Positions 53,001-60,360 of a stretch of 64,000 nucleotides of DNA are shown here, in pieces (position 1 is the first letter of the stretch; every line of letters begins with the position of its first letter). Below the pieces are notes generated by a model. The model was not told the origin of the DNA, made no database searches, and saw only the letters and a list, made by a program, of their open reading frames with translations. The DNA is from Dysgonamonadaceae bacterium (GTDB taxonomy: Bacteria > Bacteroidota > Bacteroidia > Bacteroidales > Dysgonomonadaceae), in the NCBI GenBank assembly GCA_031254645.1, contig JAIRUA010000028.1, positions 62,001 to 126,000 on the forward strand, in the 5' to 3' direction. The position numbers were made by a program, and so were the translations under genes.

Positions 53001-53040
53001 TTCGACGAATAGGGAGAAAAAATTGAAAATTGAAGAATAA
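50002..53040 (+). CDS. RND-family efflux pump permease (HAE1/AcrB type)
   Basis: 1012 residues with 12 membrane helices in two repeats and two large periplasmic loops. The N-terminus MTLSELSIKRPVLATVIILIIIIFGIIGY is typical, and the proton-relay helix carries VVDDAIVVVENIYQ. The second half has the parallel GIIMLIGLVTKNGILIVEFANQ. It exports drugs, bile-like compounds or lipids using the proton gradient; specificity is unknown. It starts 18 bp after the adaptor and ends 9 bp before the channel gene. Confidence 0.96.
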   Translation: MTLSELSIKRPVLATVIILIIIIFGIIGYQSLPVREFPSIDNPIITVSVSYPGANAEVIEKQITEPLEQSINGIPGIRSLTSRSSQGSARITVEFELSVDMETAANDVRDKVSAAQRLLPRDCDPPTVSKADADSDPIMQITIKSPIRSLLELSEIADRTVRERLQTINNVSGVDIWGENRYAMRLWLDPVRMASFNVTPMDVRNALDRENVELPAGSIEGADIEQSIRTMGLLVTPEDFNRLIILEEGGRIVRFGDIGYAELDAANRQNILRLNGVPMVSCVIIPQPGANQIEIANEARRRVEHMRRDLPDDVDIEVAFDNTRFVRASIAEVQITVFIAFLIVLFVIFFFLRNWRVTMIPVLVIPISIIGIFFVMFLAGFSINVLTMLAIVLAVGLVVDDAIVVVENIYQKIELGMPPRKASIEGSKEVFFAVISTTITLVAIFTPIIFLEGLTGRLFREFSIVVSGAVIVSSFVALSFVPMLASKLLKKQEKKNIIYASTEKYFEAFNRFYDRTLSGFLRAKWLIFPIILIAVVFIVALWIQIPAEMAPLEDRSQIMVRTSAPEGATFEFIRDYTERISQIADEAAWERVSNVTMIRGNFGMVRMILPDMKDRERSQMEIAASITRAVRNETAARTFVSQPSAFGGRRGGMPIQYVLQAPNIDKLQEFIPPFLEAMNASPYFQMADVDLKFTRPETRINIDRDKAALLGVSTRDIGQTLQYALSGQRMGFFYMNGRQYQILGEINRQQRNTAVDLKTIYVRNNSRQMIQLNNLVELEETVAPPSLFRYNRFSAATISGQLAPGVALGDALEEMDRIAADVLDDTFRTALEGESRNFRESSSSLLFAFGLAILLIFLVMAAQFESFKDPFVIMFSVPLAVFGAMLFMWLFNITMNIYSQIGIIMLIGLVTKNGILIVEFANQRQAAGLKKIEAVKEAAEQRLRPILMTSISTVLGLLPLALASGEGANGRIAMGIAVIGGLLISTLLTLFLIPAMYVYISTNREKKLKIEE

Positions 53041-53049
53041 ATAATAAAG

Positions 53050-54360
53050 ATGAGATATTTATCCTACATATTATTTTTCATGCCTTTTTTTGCTTTCTCG
53101 CAAAACGTATTAAATTTGCAAGAAACGCTTCGAATTGGGCTTGAAAACAACTACGACATACAAATTACCCGTAACAACGAACGCATTTCCGACAACAATG
53201 TAACGTTAGGAAATGCCGGATTTTTGCCCACAGCCAACATCACTTCCGGTTATTCGGTACGAAACAGCAATTCCGACCAGTTTCCGAGAAGCGGCGATGA
53301 CGTGATTAGTTCACGTAACTCAAATACAGGCGCATTCGATGCAGGTGTAAGCCTTAGTTGGTCTATTTTTGAAGGCTTTCGCATTCAAACGAATTACAAA
53401 CGATTGCAAGAACTGCAAACCATTGGCGAACTCAACACTCGCTTGGCAATTGAAGACTTGGTTGCCAATCTCACGGCGGAATATTATAATTATGTGCATC
53501 AACAACTTCGTTTAAACACACTCAGACAGGCTGTTGAGCTTTCTCGTGAGCGATTGCGCATTGTGGAAATTCGCTATCAGGTGGGTAACCTTTCGCGATA
53601 CGATTTGCAGCAGGCGCGTGTCGATTTTAACGCCGACAGTTCGCTATTCATTCAACAACAGGAAGCGCTCAATTCATCGGGAATAAATCTCAACAGATTA
53701 ATGGGTATAGATGTCAATAAGCAGTTTGTAACAGAGGATACTACGATATATTTTAATCCATTTTTATCAAAAGACAATTTGCTTGAAAGTACAATGAACA
53801 ACAATGTTGTACTTCTACTAACTGAACAAAATAGGGTGCTGAGTGAGTTGGAGCTACAGACATTGGAAAGTCGAAATTTTCCTTATTTGCGATTGAACAC
53901 AGGCTACGGCTTCACACATCAAGATTTTAGCGCCGGAAATTTTAACCGACAACGAAATTGGGGTCCAAACGTGGGCGTAACAGTTGGTTATACGCTTTTT
54001 GATGGATTTAATCGCCGGCGCGAACAACAAAATCAACGAATCGTTATCGAAAATCGGGAGTTGGAAATCGAAAGACGAATCCTCGCTCTGCAAAGCGATT
54101 TTGCCAATATGTGGCTGTCATACCAAAACAATATAGACTTGACCAACCTCGAAACCGAAAGCCTTGAAAACGCCAAACTCAACTACGAAATTGCAATGGA
54201 CCAATATTTGGTTGAATTAATTTCAGGTTTCGAACTCCGTCAAGCGCAAATCAGTTTGTTGAACGCAGAACAACGACTTTTGACAGCACAATACCGCACG
54301 AAATTGTTTGAAATTTCGTTATTGCAGATTAGTGGAAGGATAGGGGAAGTTTTAGACTGA
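53050..54360 (+). CDS. TolC-family outer-membrane efflux channel
   Basis: 436 residues with a signal peptide ending FFAFSQ. Two OEP repeats: the first begins LNLQETLRIGLENNYDIQITRNN, the second near NLLESTMNNNVVLLLTEQN, each with long helices and a short beta-strand pair (GVSLSWSIFEGFR; GVTVGYTLFDGFNRR). Forms the exit duct of the tripartite pump encoded just upstream. Confidence 0.94.
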   Translation: MRYLSYILFFMPFFAFSQNVLNLQETLRIGLENNYDIQITRNNERISDNNVTLGNAGFLPTANITSGYSVRNSNSDQFPRSGDDVISSRNSNTGAFDAGVSLSWSIFEGFRIQTNYKRLQELQTIGELNTRLAIEDLVANLTAEYYNYVHQQLRLNTLRQAVELSRERLRIVEIRYQVGNLSRYDLQQARVDFNADSSLFIQQQEALNSSGINLNRLMGIDVNKQFVTEDTTIYFNPFLSKDNLLESTMNNNVVLLLTEQNRVLSELELQTLESRNFPYLRLNTGYGFTHQDFSAGNFNRQRNWGPNVGVTVGYTLFDGFNRRREQQNQRIVIENRELEIERRILALQSDFANMWLSYQNNIDLTNLETESLENAKLNYEIAMDQYLVELISGFELRQAQISLLNAEQRLLTAQYRTKLFEISLLQISGRIGEVLD

Positions 54361-54392
54361 ACTGCTTTGGCTCAAAAGATGACACTGTAATT

Positions 54393-55715
54393 ATGAACGA
54401 ATCTTTTATCATTCTCGTACAATTTATCATTGTTCTAACCGCCATCTTTATCGGCGCCAAAAAAGGTGGTTTGGGGTTGGGTATTTTCGGCGGTTTGGGC
54501 GTTGCCGTTTTGGTTTTCATTTTCAAACTCGAACCGAAAGAGCCGCCCATTGATGTAATGTTGATGATTGCAGCAGTGGTAACGGCTGCGGCAGCACTGC
54601 AAGCTTCCGGCGGAATAGATTATATGGTACGCGTTGCCGAGAGAATGTTGCGGGCTTATCCGCCGGCAATCACGATTGTTGCCCCGATTGTCTCTTATTT
54701 TTTCACATTTCTTGCCGGAACAGGGCACGTTGCTTACGCATTGCTACCCATTATTTCGGAAGTGGCAACCGATGCAAAGGTACGTCCGGAGCGACCGATG
54801 TCGATTTCCGTCATTGCTTCACAACAAGCCATTACTGCAAGCCCAATTTCAGCTGCTACAGCCGCTTTGTTGAGTGTATTGTTGTTGGCAGACACATCAA
54901 TACAGTTGGGAACGATTTTGATGATTGCCATTCCTGCCACATTAACAGGTGTTATCGTTGCCTCTATCGTTCAAATGTTTGTAGGTGTAGATTTGGAAAA
55001 AGATGCCGAATATCAAAAAAGATTGAAAGAGGGATTACTCAAAATAAAACACCAAAACGAGAAAACGGAAATCAAGAAAGGTGCGCCTCTTTCGGTGCTC
55101 ATTTTCTTGACAGGTGTTATAACGATTGTGCTAATGGGCTCTGTCGGTTCTTTAAGACCTGTTTTCAATGGCGTTCCGCTCGCAATGCCTTACGTGATTG
55201 AAATATTGATGTTGTCAACAGCCGCATTTATTATTCTGATTACAAAAACGAATGTTGTTGAAATCCCCAGAGGTACTATATTTTCTGCCGGAATGCAAGC
55301 TGTGATAGCTATTTTTGGCGTTGCGTGGATGGGAAATACATTCTTTGGCGGGAATATTGATTTCTTTCAGACTCATTTACAGGCAATGGTTACCTCTTAT
55401 CCGTGGACGTTTTCAGTGGCACTGTTTGTGATGTCGATAATGCTTTTTTCGCAAGCGGCTACCGTGAGGGCATTGATGCCGCTCGGTGTTTCGTTAGGAT
55501 TACCTGTGCCGAGTTTAATAGCGATGTTTCCATCGGTAAACGGATATTTCGTGATTCCGAATTATCCAACGGTACTTGCGGCAATCAATTTTGATAGAAC
55601 GGGAACGACAAGAATTGGTAAATATGTGCTCAATCATTCGTTTCAGTTGCCGGGTTTTATTGCTACAATAACAGCAGTGGCAATGGGATTTTTGTTGGTG
55701 GGAATTTTATTGTGA
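54393..55715 (+). CDS. dcuB: Anaerobic C4-dicarboxylate transporter, Dcu family (DcuB-like)
   Basis: 440 residues, 10-12 membrane helices. IIVLTAIFIGAKKGGLGLGIFGGLG, PPIDVMLMIAAVVTAAAALQASGGIDYM and FLAGTGHVAYALLPIISEVA...VRPERPMS follow the E. coli DcuB pattern more than DcuA (GTGHV, PPVDVML and RPERPM). It would exchange fumarate, malate or aspartate for succinate during fumarate respiration, in keeping with a succinate-producing anaerobe. It is 32 bp after the TolC gene. It is convergent with the barrel protein gene with a 6-bp gap. Confidence 0.92.
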   Translation: MNESFIILVQFIIVLTAIFIGAKKGGLGLGIFGGLGVAVLVFIFKLEPKEPPIDVMLMIAAVVTAAAALQASGGIDYMVRVAERMLRAYPPAITIVAPIVSYFFTFLAGTGHVAYALLPIISEVATDAKVRPERPMSISVIASQQAITASPISAATAALLSVLLLADTSIQLGTILMIAIPATLTGVIVASIVQMFVGVDLEKDAEYQKRLKEGLLKIKHQNEKTEIKKGAPLSVLIFLTGVITIVLMGSVGSLRPVFNGVPLAMPYVIEILMLSTAAFIILITKTNVVEIPRGTIFSAGMQAVIAIFGVAWMGNTFFGGNIDFFQTHLQAMVTSYPWTFSVALFVMSIMLFSQAATVRALMPLGVSLGLPVPSLIAMFPSVNGYFVIPNYPTVLAAINFDRTGTTRIGKYVLNHSFQLPGFIATITAVAMGFLLVGILL

Positions 55716-55721
55716 ATCCAC

Positions 55722-56303
55722 TCAAAAAAACGCCGCAATCCCTAGAAAAATCGTATCGGGATATGGAGAATGTTTATGACGTACTAAGTCGTAATTGATT
55801 GTAATGTGTGATGAGTGCCCCAAATGAAATCCGGCACCAATAAGAAATACGGGAACAGTTCCGCTTGCTGTAACCTTTTCATTCGTATCTTTGTAGGTAA
55901 CATTTCTCCAAATGTGATTTATTTCGGGTTGTATGAAAAGAGTGATGGGTTTTATAGGATAAATATAACTGAAAAGATTTGCACCGAGTAAGTTATTTCT
56001 TACCTCATAACTATACGTGTTTGCCCTGATATGATGATATTTCACACCCGTACCTATCATTAAGTAATCCGAAAATTGATACCCTATTTGCGGACCTATG
56101 GCAAATGTAGTATAATTTTTGCTCATCGACAATCCTAAATTAGCACCAAAACGAATTTTTGTTTTATCGAAATTGAAGGGAAGCGGTGTCAATTCCGACC
56201 GCCAACTGTCATCAGGCGCAACGCGAATGGTGTCTAACCGAGAAGTTTGTGCTTGTACAAGCAACGGAAATAGAAGAAGCAGGATGAAATAGAATTTTTT
56301 CAT
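55722..56303 (-). CDS. Small outer-membrane beta-barrel protein
   Basis: 193 residues, signal peptide ending LLVQAQ. Alternating strands with aromatic girdles (IRFGANLGLSMSKNYTTFAIGPQIGYQFSDYLMIGTGVKYHH) and a C-terminal aromatic residue (IFLGIAAFF) indicate an eight-stranded porin-like barrel of the OmpA/OMP_b-brl type. No specific function can be given. Confidence 0.75.
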   Translation of the reverse strand: MKKFYFILLLLFPLLVQAQTSRLDTIRVAPDDSWRSELTPLPFNFDKTKIRFGANLGLSMSKNYTTFAIGPQIGYQFSDYLMIGTGVKYHHIRANTYSYEVRNNLLGANLFSYIYPIKPITLFIQPEINHIWRNVTYKDTNEKVTASGTVPVFLIGAGFHLGHSSHITINYDLVRHKHSPYPDTIFLGIAAFF

Positions 56304-56340
56304 AATGTCATCGTTTTTTCAAAATAAATATAACACAAAA

Positions 56341-56366
56341 AGGAAGTTGATTTCTTTCAACTTCCT
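56341..56366 (-). terminator. Terminator after secG
   Basis: AGGAAGTTGA pairs with TCAACTTCCT, 10 bp perfect, loop of 6; the minus strand continues TTTT. It lies 27 bp after the secG stop. Confidence 0.85.
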
Positions 56367-56392
56367 CTATTATTTTGTCCACTTTTGTCGAT

Positions 56393-56725
56393 TTACTCAG
56401 CGTCCGGAGTAGGAAGCGGCATAACAGGTGTTACATCAGGAGCCGCCGCCGGATTGAATGGCGCAGGCTGCTGCACTTCCACTTGCGAGCGAGGTGCATT
56501 TGAGTCTGATGCTGCAAATTTTGCCGTTAAAATGCTCAAAACAATAATTGTACCGGCTAATCCCCAAGTTAGTTTTTCGAGGAAGTCGGTTGTTTTGCGC
56601 ACACCCATAATTTGATTCGACGACGAAAATCCGCTTGCCAAACCACCACCTTTTGATTTTTGTACCAATACGGTCAAAATCATCAAAATAGCTGCAAGCA
56701 CGATAAAAATAGTAATAGCGATCAT
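56393..56725 (-). CDS. secG: Preprotein translocase subunit SecG
   Basis: 110 residues. Two membrane helices (AITIFIVLAAILMILTVLVQ and LTWGLAGTIIVLSILTAKF) flank the conserved cytoplasmic loop KSKGGGLASGFSSSNQIMGVRKTTDFLEK. The C-terminal ~35 residues are Pro/Ala-rich, a common Bacteroidetes feature. SecG helps SecYEG insertion cycles. Downstream of the helical protein and lptE. Confidence 0.94.
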   Translation of the reverse strand: MIAITIFIVLAAILMILTVLVQKSKGGGLASGFSSSNQIMGVRKTTDFLEKLTWGLAGTIIVLSILTAKFAASDSNAPRSQVEVQQPAPFNPAAAPDVTPVMPLPTPDAE

Positions 56726-56740
56726 ATTTTATTGTTTATT

Positions 56741-56808
56741 GTTTAAAGTTTAAGGTTTAAAGTTCAAGGGTTGCAAGCCTTAAGCCTTAAATTTTTAAAC
56801 CTTAAACC
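56741..56808. repeat. Word palindrome, GTTTAAA family, filling the gap before secG
   Basis: 56741-56770 and 56779-56808 are imperfect complements (about 24 of 30) made of GTTTAAA, TTTAAGG and TTCAAGG words with an 8-base loop. It spans the gap from the stop at 56816 towards the secG start. Confidence 0.75.
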
Positions 56809-56815
56809 GGATATT

Positions 56816-57556
56816 TTATTTGTTTTTGTTCCTTTCGTTGAGGATTAAATATTCCAGAAAACGAATTTGGTCGGCAAAGTAAACACTTTTTTTTGGAAAA
56901 TTCAAATTTAAACGTTTAATAATTGTAAGCGCCTGCTCATATTTTTTTTGTTTGATATATACCTTTGCCAATGTTTCAGTCAAGAATAGACTGTTACTGC
57001 TGTCATCATCAGTGATTTGCGACTTTGATGTTTCTTTTATTTCCGAAAGCACAAAAACTTCGTCTGATGCGGCTCTTTCGATGAAATTGTCGATAATACC
57101 TTGATGTTTCATCGGTGTGGCTTCCGTCAAGTTTGTTTCCATATTTCCGCCAATTGAATCCAAATAAGTGAGATAATCGGTGGAAACAATGTGCAAATGA
57201 GGATTTGTGGCAGCCAAAGGTAGTTTGGTTTCGTCGAGCGATGTGAGAAACGAATCGAGCAATGCCTGTGTTCTGTCAGGCTCGTCGGTGATTTTATGTA
57301 ATTCGCTCAAAAACAGGCGATACTCTTCTTCACGGATAAGATAAAACAGTTTTCGTCTGTCGGCACAGAAAATGGCTGTTTTATGTAGTTCTTCTTCATA
57401 CGTTTTTTTATCTGTTGCAAACAGGTTTTTGATATATAGCAATCGAGCGGTTTGGAAATAGGGGTATTCTTCCACTATCGTTTTTAATTCCTGCTGTGTG
57501 GCGGAATCTAAAGCAGTAGTGTTGTCAATAAGTGCGTAAAGTTTATCCCTGTTCAT
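56816..57556 (-). CDS. Conserved helical (TPR-like) protein of unknown function
   Basis: 246 residues, no signal peptide. The C-terminal part has a TPR-like pair (TETLAKVYIKQKKYEQALTIIKRLNLNFPKKSVYFADQIRFL). The N-terminal half is helical with the YPYFQTARLLYIKNLFA motif seen in Bacteroidetes proteins located between lptE and secG. No function is known to me. The ATG overlaps or abuts the lptE stop, so translation is probably coupled. Confidence 0.75.
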   Translation of the reverse strand: MNRDKLYALIDNTTALDSATQQELKTIVEEYPYFQTARLLYIKNLFATDKKTYEEELHKTAIFCADRRKLFYLIREEEYRLFLSELHKITDEPDRTQALLDSFLTSLDETKLPLAATNPHLHIVSTDYLTYLDSIGGNMETNLTEATPMKHQGIIDNFIERAASDEVFVLSEIKETSKSQITDDDSSNSLFLTETLAKVYIKQKKYEQALTIIKRLNLNFPKKSVYFADQIRFLEYLILNERNKNK

Positions 57557-58057
57557 TTACCAATTCGCCATTGTTGCATTAAAAATCTGATCTACAATCT
57601 CTGTAATCAACAGCTCGGATAATTCACCTACTACATCATCAAGCATCCTATCTGCATCAAAAACTTGGTTTGCCGAAATTGTTTCCTGTATTTCCTCATC
57701 TGTTATGTGATTGCGAAAGCGCATTCGCACGCTCATTGTCAATCGGGTTTGCGACGCGAGAGCATCTTCTTGCACGGCTAATGGTGTGAGTTGCCAACCG
57801 ATGATCTCACCTTCGATTTCCATATGTTCGCTGTTGGGAACAATTTGCAGACGAGTTCTTCGAGTAAAAGCATCCTGCATCGCTTCATTGAATTGTGGTT
57901 CGAGCGGAGCGTACACCAACGGTGCTTGGTTTATGAAGTGTCTGATAGTTATTGTTGGTGTCAAATCATAATTAATTGATGTAGAGCGAAATGAATACGA
58001 TATTCGGCACGCACTCATAATGAACATCAATATAATGAGGGGTAAAAATTTCTTCAT
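57557..58057 (-). CDS. lptE: LptE-family LPS-assembly lipoprotein
   Basis: 166 residues with lipobox cysteine 17 (FIMSAC), followed by RISYSFRSTSI, a typical opening for Bacteroidetes LptE (PF04390). The fold is beta-alpha with the IEGEIIGWQLTPLAVQEDALASQTRLTM and VRMRF strands. LptE plugs LptD and delivers LPS to the outer leaflet. Conserved order: sigma-54 activator, lptE, helical protein, secG. Confidence 0.88.
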   Translation of the reverse strand: MKKFLPLIILMFIMSACRISYSFRSTSINYDLTPTITIRHFINQAPLVYAPLEPQFNEAMQDAFTRRTRLQIVPNSEHMEIEGEIIGWQLTPLAVQEDALASQTRLTMSVRMRFRNHITDEEIQETISANQVFDADRMLDDVVGELSELLITEIVDQIFNATMANW

Positions 58058-58059
58058 AT

Positions 58060-58140
58060 TGTTGATTTGCTTATTTGTTATCTAAAGGGCGATTGTTCAG
58101 ACGAAAACAAATAAACAAATCACCAAATAAACAAACAAAT
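58060..58140. repeat. Word palindrome, TTATTTG family, filling the gap before lptE
   Basis: GTTGATTTGCTTATTTGTTA (58061-58080) faces AACAAATAAACAAATC and further AAATAAACAAA words at 58106-58140. It occupies the entire gap between the sigma-54 activator stop and the lptE start. Related to 41289. Confidence 0.75.
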
Positions 58141-59366
58141 TATTCTAAATTATATTCTTTTATTTTTCTATACAGTGTGCGCTCGGAAATACCTAAATCC
58201 TGCGCTGCAAATTTTCTTTTTCCACCGTGCCGCTCCAATGCTTTTACAATCATATCTTTTTCCACATCGTTGAGCGAAAGCGTATTATCTTCGTATTCTG
58301 TTGCGTCTTGAATATCTCGTTTTTCCGAAATTCTTTTTGTCGATGATTCATAGCTGACAGGAATCGTTACTGTTGCATTATCTATTGAAGGCGAAATTTC
58401 CGACGAAACGTCTCTGCGTTCGCTGCTTTCCATTAAATTCTTGACCACTTGCTTTAAATCCGTCATATCTTTTTTCATATCGAAAAGCACTTGATACAAA
58501 ATTTCACGCTCGGTAGAAAACGACCTTTGGTTTGCATCTTGAATCTGTGAAACGGGTACAGGAAGCATACCTACTTCGTTCATCGGTAGATATTTTTGAA
58601 GAATATCCGGTGTGATGATGCGTTCCTGTTCAATGATGGAAATCTGTTCGGTAATATTTTTCAATTGACGAATATTGCCGGGAAAGCGATAATTTTTCAA
58701 CATTTCGCGCGCATCATCGGTTAGTGCGATGGGCGGCATCATATATTTTTCGGCAAAATCGCCCGCGAACTTGCGAAACAGTAACGGAATATCTTCTTTT
58801 CGGTCGCGCAGTGCCGGAATGCGAATGGGCACGGAATTGAGTCGATAATACAAATCTTCGCGAAATTTTCCTTGCTCAACAGCTTGTATCATATTTAAAT
58901 TGGTAGCGGCAACCACACGGACATTGCTTTTTTCTACTTTCGATGAGCCTACTTTGATAAATTCGCCCGTTTCGAGTACGCGCAACAAACGAGCTTGTGT
59001 CGGCAATGGTAATTCGCCTACTTCGTCGAGAAAAAGTGTGCCGCCGTCTGCTGCTTCAAAATATCCTTTTCTCGCGCCGGTAGCACCTGTAAACGATCCT
59101 TTTTCGTGTCCGAAAAGCTCCGAATCTATTGTCCCTTCGGGAATTGACCCGCAGTTTACGGCAAAATACGCACCGTGCTTCCGCTTACCGTACTGATGTA
59201 CGATTTGCGGAAAATTCTCTTTTCCAACACCGCTTTCCCCTGTGATGAGTACCGACAAATCGGTGGGGGCTACTTGTAAAGCAACGTCAATGGCACGGTC
59301 TAAATCAGGTGAAAAGCCGATAATACCGAATCGTTGTTTAACTTGTTGTATGGATTGTTTTGCCAT
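58140..59366 (-). CDS. Sigma-54-dependent transcriptional activator without receiver domain
   Basis: 408 residues. The AAA+ sigma-54 domain starts almost at once: Walker A GESGVGKE at 43-50, loop 1 GSFTGA at 90-95 (usual GAFTGA with Ala to Ser), Walker B TLFLDE at 110-115, R-fingers region FREDLYYRLNSVPIRIPALRDRKEDIP. A linker of ~90 residues leads to a Fis-type helix-turn-helix (ALERHGGKRKFAAQDLGISERTLYRKIKEYNLE). There is no N-terminal phosphorylation or sensor domain, so activity is not set by a standard response-regulator switch. A role in envelope regulation is suggested by adjacent lptE. Confidence 0.92.
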   Translation of the reverse strand: MAKQSIQQVKQRFGIIGFSPDLDRAIDVALQVAPTDLSVLITGESGVGKENFPQIVHQYGKRKHGAYFAVNCGSIPEGTIDSELFGHEKGSFTGATGARKGYFEAADGGTLFLDEVGELPLPTQARLLRVLETGEFIKVGSSKVEKSNVRVVAATNLNMIQAVEQGKFREDLYYRLNSVPIRIPALRDRKEDIPLLFRKFAGDFAEKYMMPPIALTDDAREMLKNYRFPGNIRQLKNITEQISIIEQERIITPDILQKYLPMNEVGMLPVPVSQIQDANQRSFSTEREILYQVLFDMKKDMTDLKQVVKNLMESSERRDVSSEISPSIDNATVTIPVSYESSTKRISEKRDIQDATEYEDNTLSLNDVEKDMIVKALERHGGKRKFAAQDLGISERTLYRKIKEYNLE

Positions 59367-59386
59367 AACTTTTCGTTTTCGTAGGA

Positions 59387-59394
59387 CAAAGATA
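59387..59394 (-). promoter_or_regulatory. -7 box of the sigma-54 activator gene
   Basis: TATCTTTG on the minus strand, 20 bp before the start codon. At 19 bp upstream the -33 position reads TTAG, contributed by a GTGCTAAT word at 59410. Confidence 0.45.
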
Positions 59395-59533
59395 ATACTA
59401 ATTTGTCAATGTGCTAATTAATAAATAAAAAATGACTTCTCAATGTTATGCCTAAAATAACCTCGCGGTGGTTAAAGTTTAGTGGAATTTAACGGAATGG
59501 AGTTTTCTAAACGAGTATTATTCAACGTCTGTC

Positions 59534-59671
59534 TATTCAAATAAAATAGCTGCGCAGAAAAATAAATTCTCTGCTTAGAAAAAATATTTTCCTACGCAGA
59601 GAAATAGAAACGACTGCGCAGGAAATTGAAAACGCTTGCGCAGCCATTATTCATTGGCACATTACTTATTT
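59534..59671. repeat. CTGCGCAG array, five units at 21-22 bp, with conserved flanks
   Basis: CTGCGCAG-type octamers start at 59550, 59571, 59592, 59614 and 59636 (two are variants CTGCTTAG, CTACGCAG), separated by A-rich 13-14-bp spacers. The left flank resembles 60287 and the right flank CAGCCATTATTCATT plus GCACATTACTTATT matches 60332-60360. It ends in the toxin gene stop codon. A GTGCTAAT word at 59410 and the right flank suggest the array lies inside a GTGCTAAT-family palindrome. Confidence 0.8.
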
Positions 59672-59938
59672 ATCATCATAATGCCCATAAGCAGAAAGCA
59701 GTAATACAACTACTTTTTCATCATCTATCATATAGATAAGTCGATGTTTATCTGAAATTCTTCTTGACCATTGTCCGGCTTTATCTCCCGATAATGGTTT
59801 GGGTTTTCCTGTGCCGGTTGTAGGATGCTCAACTAATTCGTCAATTAATTTTGTTACTTTCTTAAAAGATACAGGCTCGCTTTTCTTCAATTTGGCGAGG
59901 TCTTTTTCGGATTCCGGTGTAAATACAACTTTATACAT
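59666..59938 (-). CDS. yoeB: YoeB/Txe-family toxin (mRNA endoribonuclease)
   Basis: 90 residues of the RelE superfamily. VVFTPESEKDLAKLKKSEP at the start, GKPKPLSGDKAGQWSRRISDKHRLIYMI in the middle and the end SAYGHYDDK with the catalytic His and Tyr of YoeB. It would cut mRNA at the ribosome. The stop codon is supplied by a repeat flank (CATTACTTATTTATC). The antitoxin gene ends 1 bp upstream, standard antitoxin-first order. Confidence 0.9.
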   Translation of the reverse strand: MYKVVFTPESEKDLAKLKKSEPVSFKKVTKLIDELVEHPTTGTGKPKPLSGDKAGQWSRRISDKHRLIYMIDDEKVVVLLLSAYGHYDDK

Positions 59939-59939
59939 C

Positions 59940-60206
59940 TTACAACAGTTCTAGAAAATTACGAATTTCTTCTTTTGAAGAAAGCGTCTTAACATTTCCT
60001 TGCTTGTAATCTTCAATACCTCTGTCTATTTTGGCATACATTTCTTCTTTGGTCATATACGTGTCATCTATTTCAGGAATTGATTCGCCTAAATCGACAA
60101 GTTGAAAAAATCTGTTTTTTCTTTTTATGATAACTCTTTGTGTATCGACTTCTTCAAAGTATTTCTTTTGATTTTGAGTCAATTCTCGCGTACTTATTAC
60201 TAACAT
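59940..60206 (-). CDS. Antitoxin, YefM/Phd-like
   Basis: 88 residues. The N-terminus VISTRELTQNQKKYFEEVDTQRVIIKRKNRFFQLVDL has the beta-alpha-alpha-beta pattern of YefM/Phd DNA-binding domains. The acidic, probably disordered C-terminus (EEMYAKIDRGIEDYKQGNV onward) is where such antitoxins wrap their toxin. Position directly before the YoeB gene supports the call. The sequence is divergent, so the family name is tentative. Confidence 0.8.
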   Translation of the reverse strand: MLVISTRELTQNQKKYFEEVDTQRVIIKRKNRFFQLVDLGESIPEIDDTYMTKEEMYAKIDRGIEDYKQGNVKTLSSKEEIRNFLELL

Positions 60207-60237
60207 AATGATATTATTTTTGATATTATTTTGTTTG

Positions 60238-60268
60238 CAAAAATACTGTTTTTTTCTGAATTGACAAT
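60238..60268 (-). promoter_or_regulatory. Candidate promoter of the toxin-antitoxin operon
   Basis: Minus strand ATTG (60268-60265), 19-bp spacer, TATTTTTG (60245-60238), about 32 bp before the antitoxin start. One mismatch from consensus. Autoregulation by the antitoxin is likely but no clear operator dyad is visible. Confidence 0.5.
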
Positions 60269-60286
60269 ATTATTACAGTATATTTA

Positions 60287-60360
60287 TACTCGAATAAAAT
60301 AACTGCGTAAGGAAACAAACTTCTCTACGCAGCCATTATTCATTAGCACATTACTTATTA
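60287..60360. repeat. CTGCGCAG element, two-unit version with the same flanks
   Basis: Left flank 60287-60310 matches 59534-59557 at 19 of 24 positions. Units CTGCGTAA (60303) and CTACGCAG (60325) are 22 bp apart. The right flank from CGCAGCCATTATTCATT is the same as at 59640 with one G/A change and ends in the stop codon of the HU-related gene. Confidence 0.8.

Noticed and set aside
59550..59643. CRISPR array
   Set aside because: Units are only 21-22 bp, the repeated core is a short palindrome, spacers are A-rich and similar, and no cas gene is in the window.
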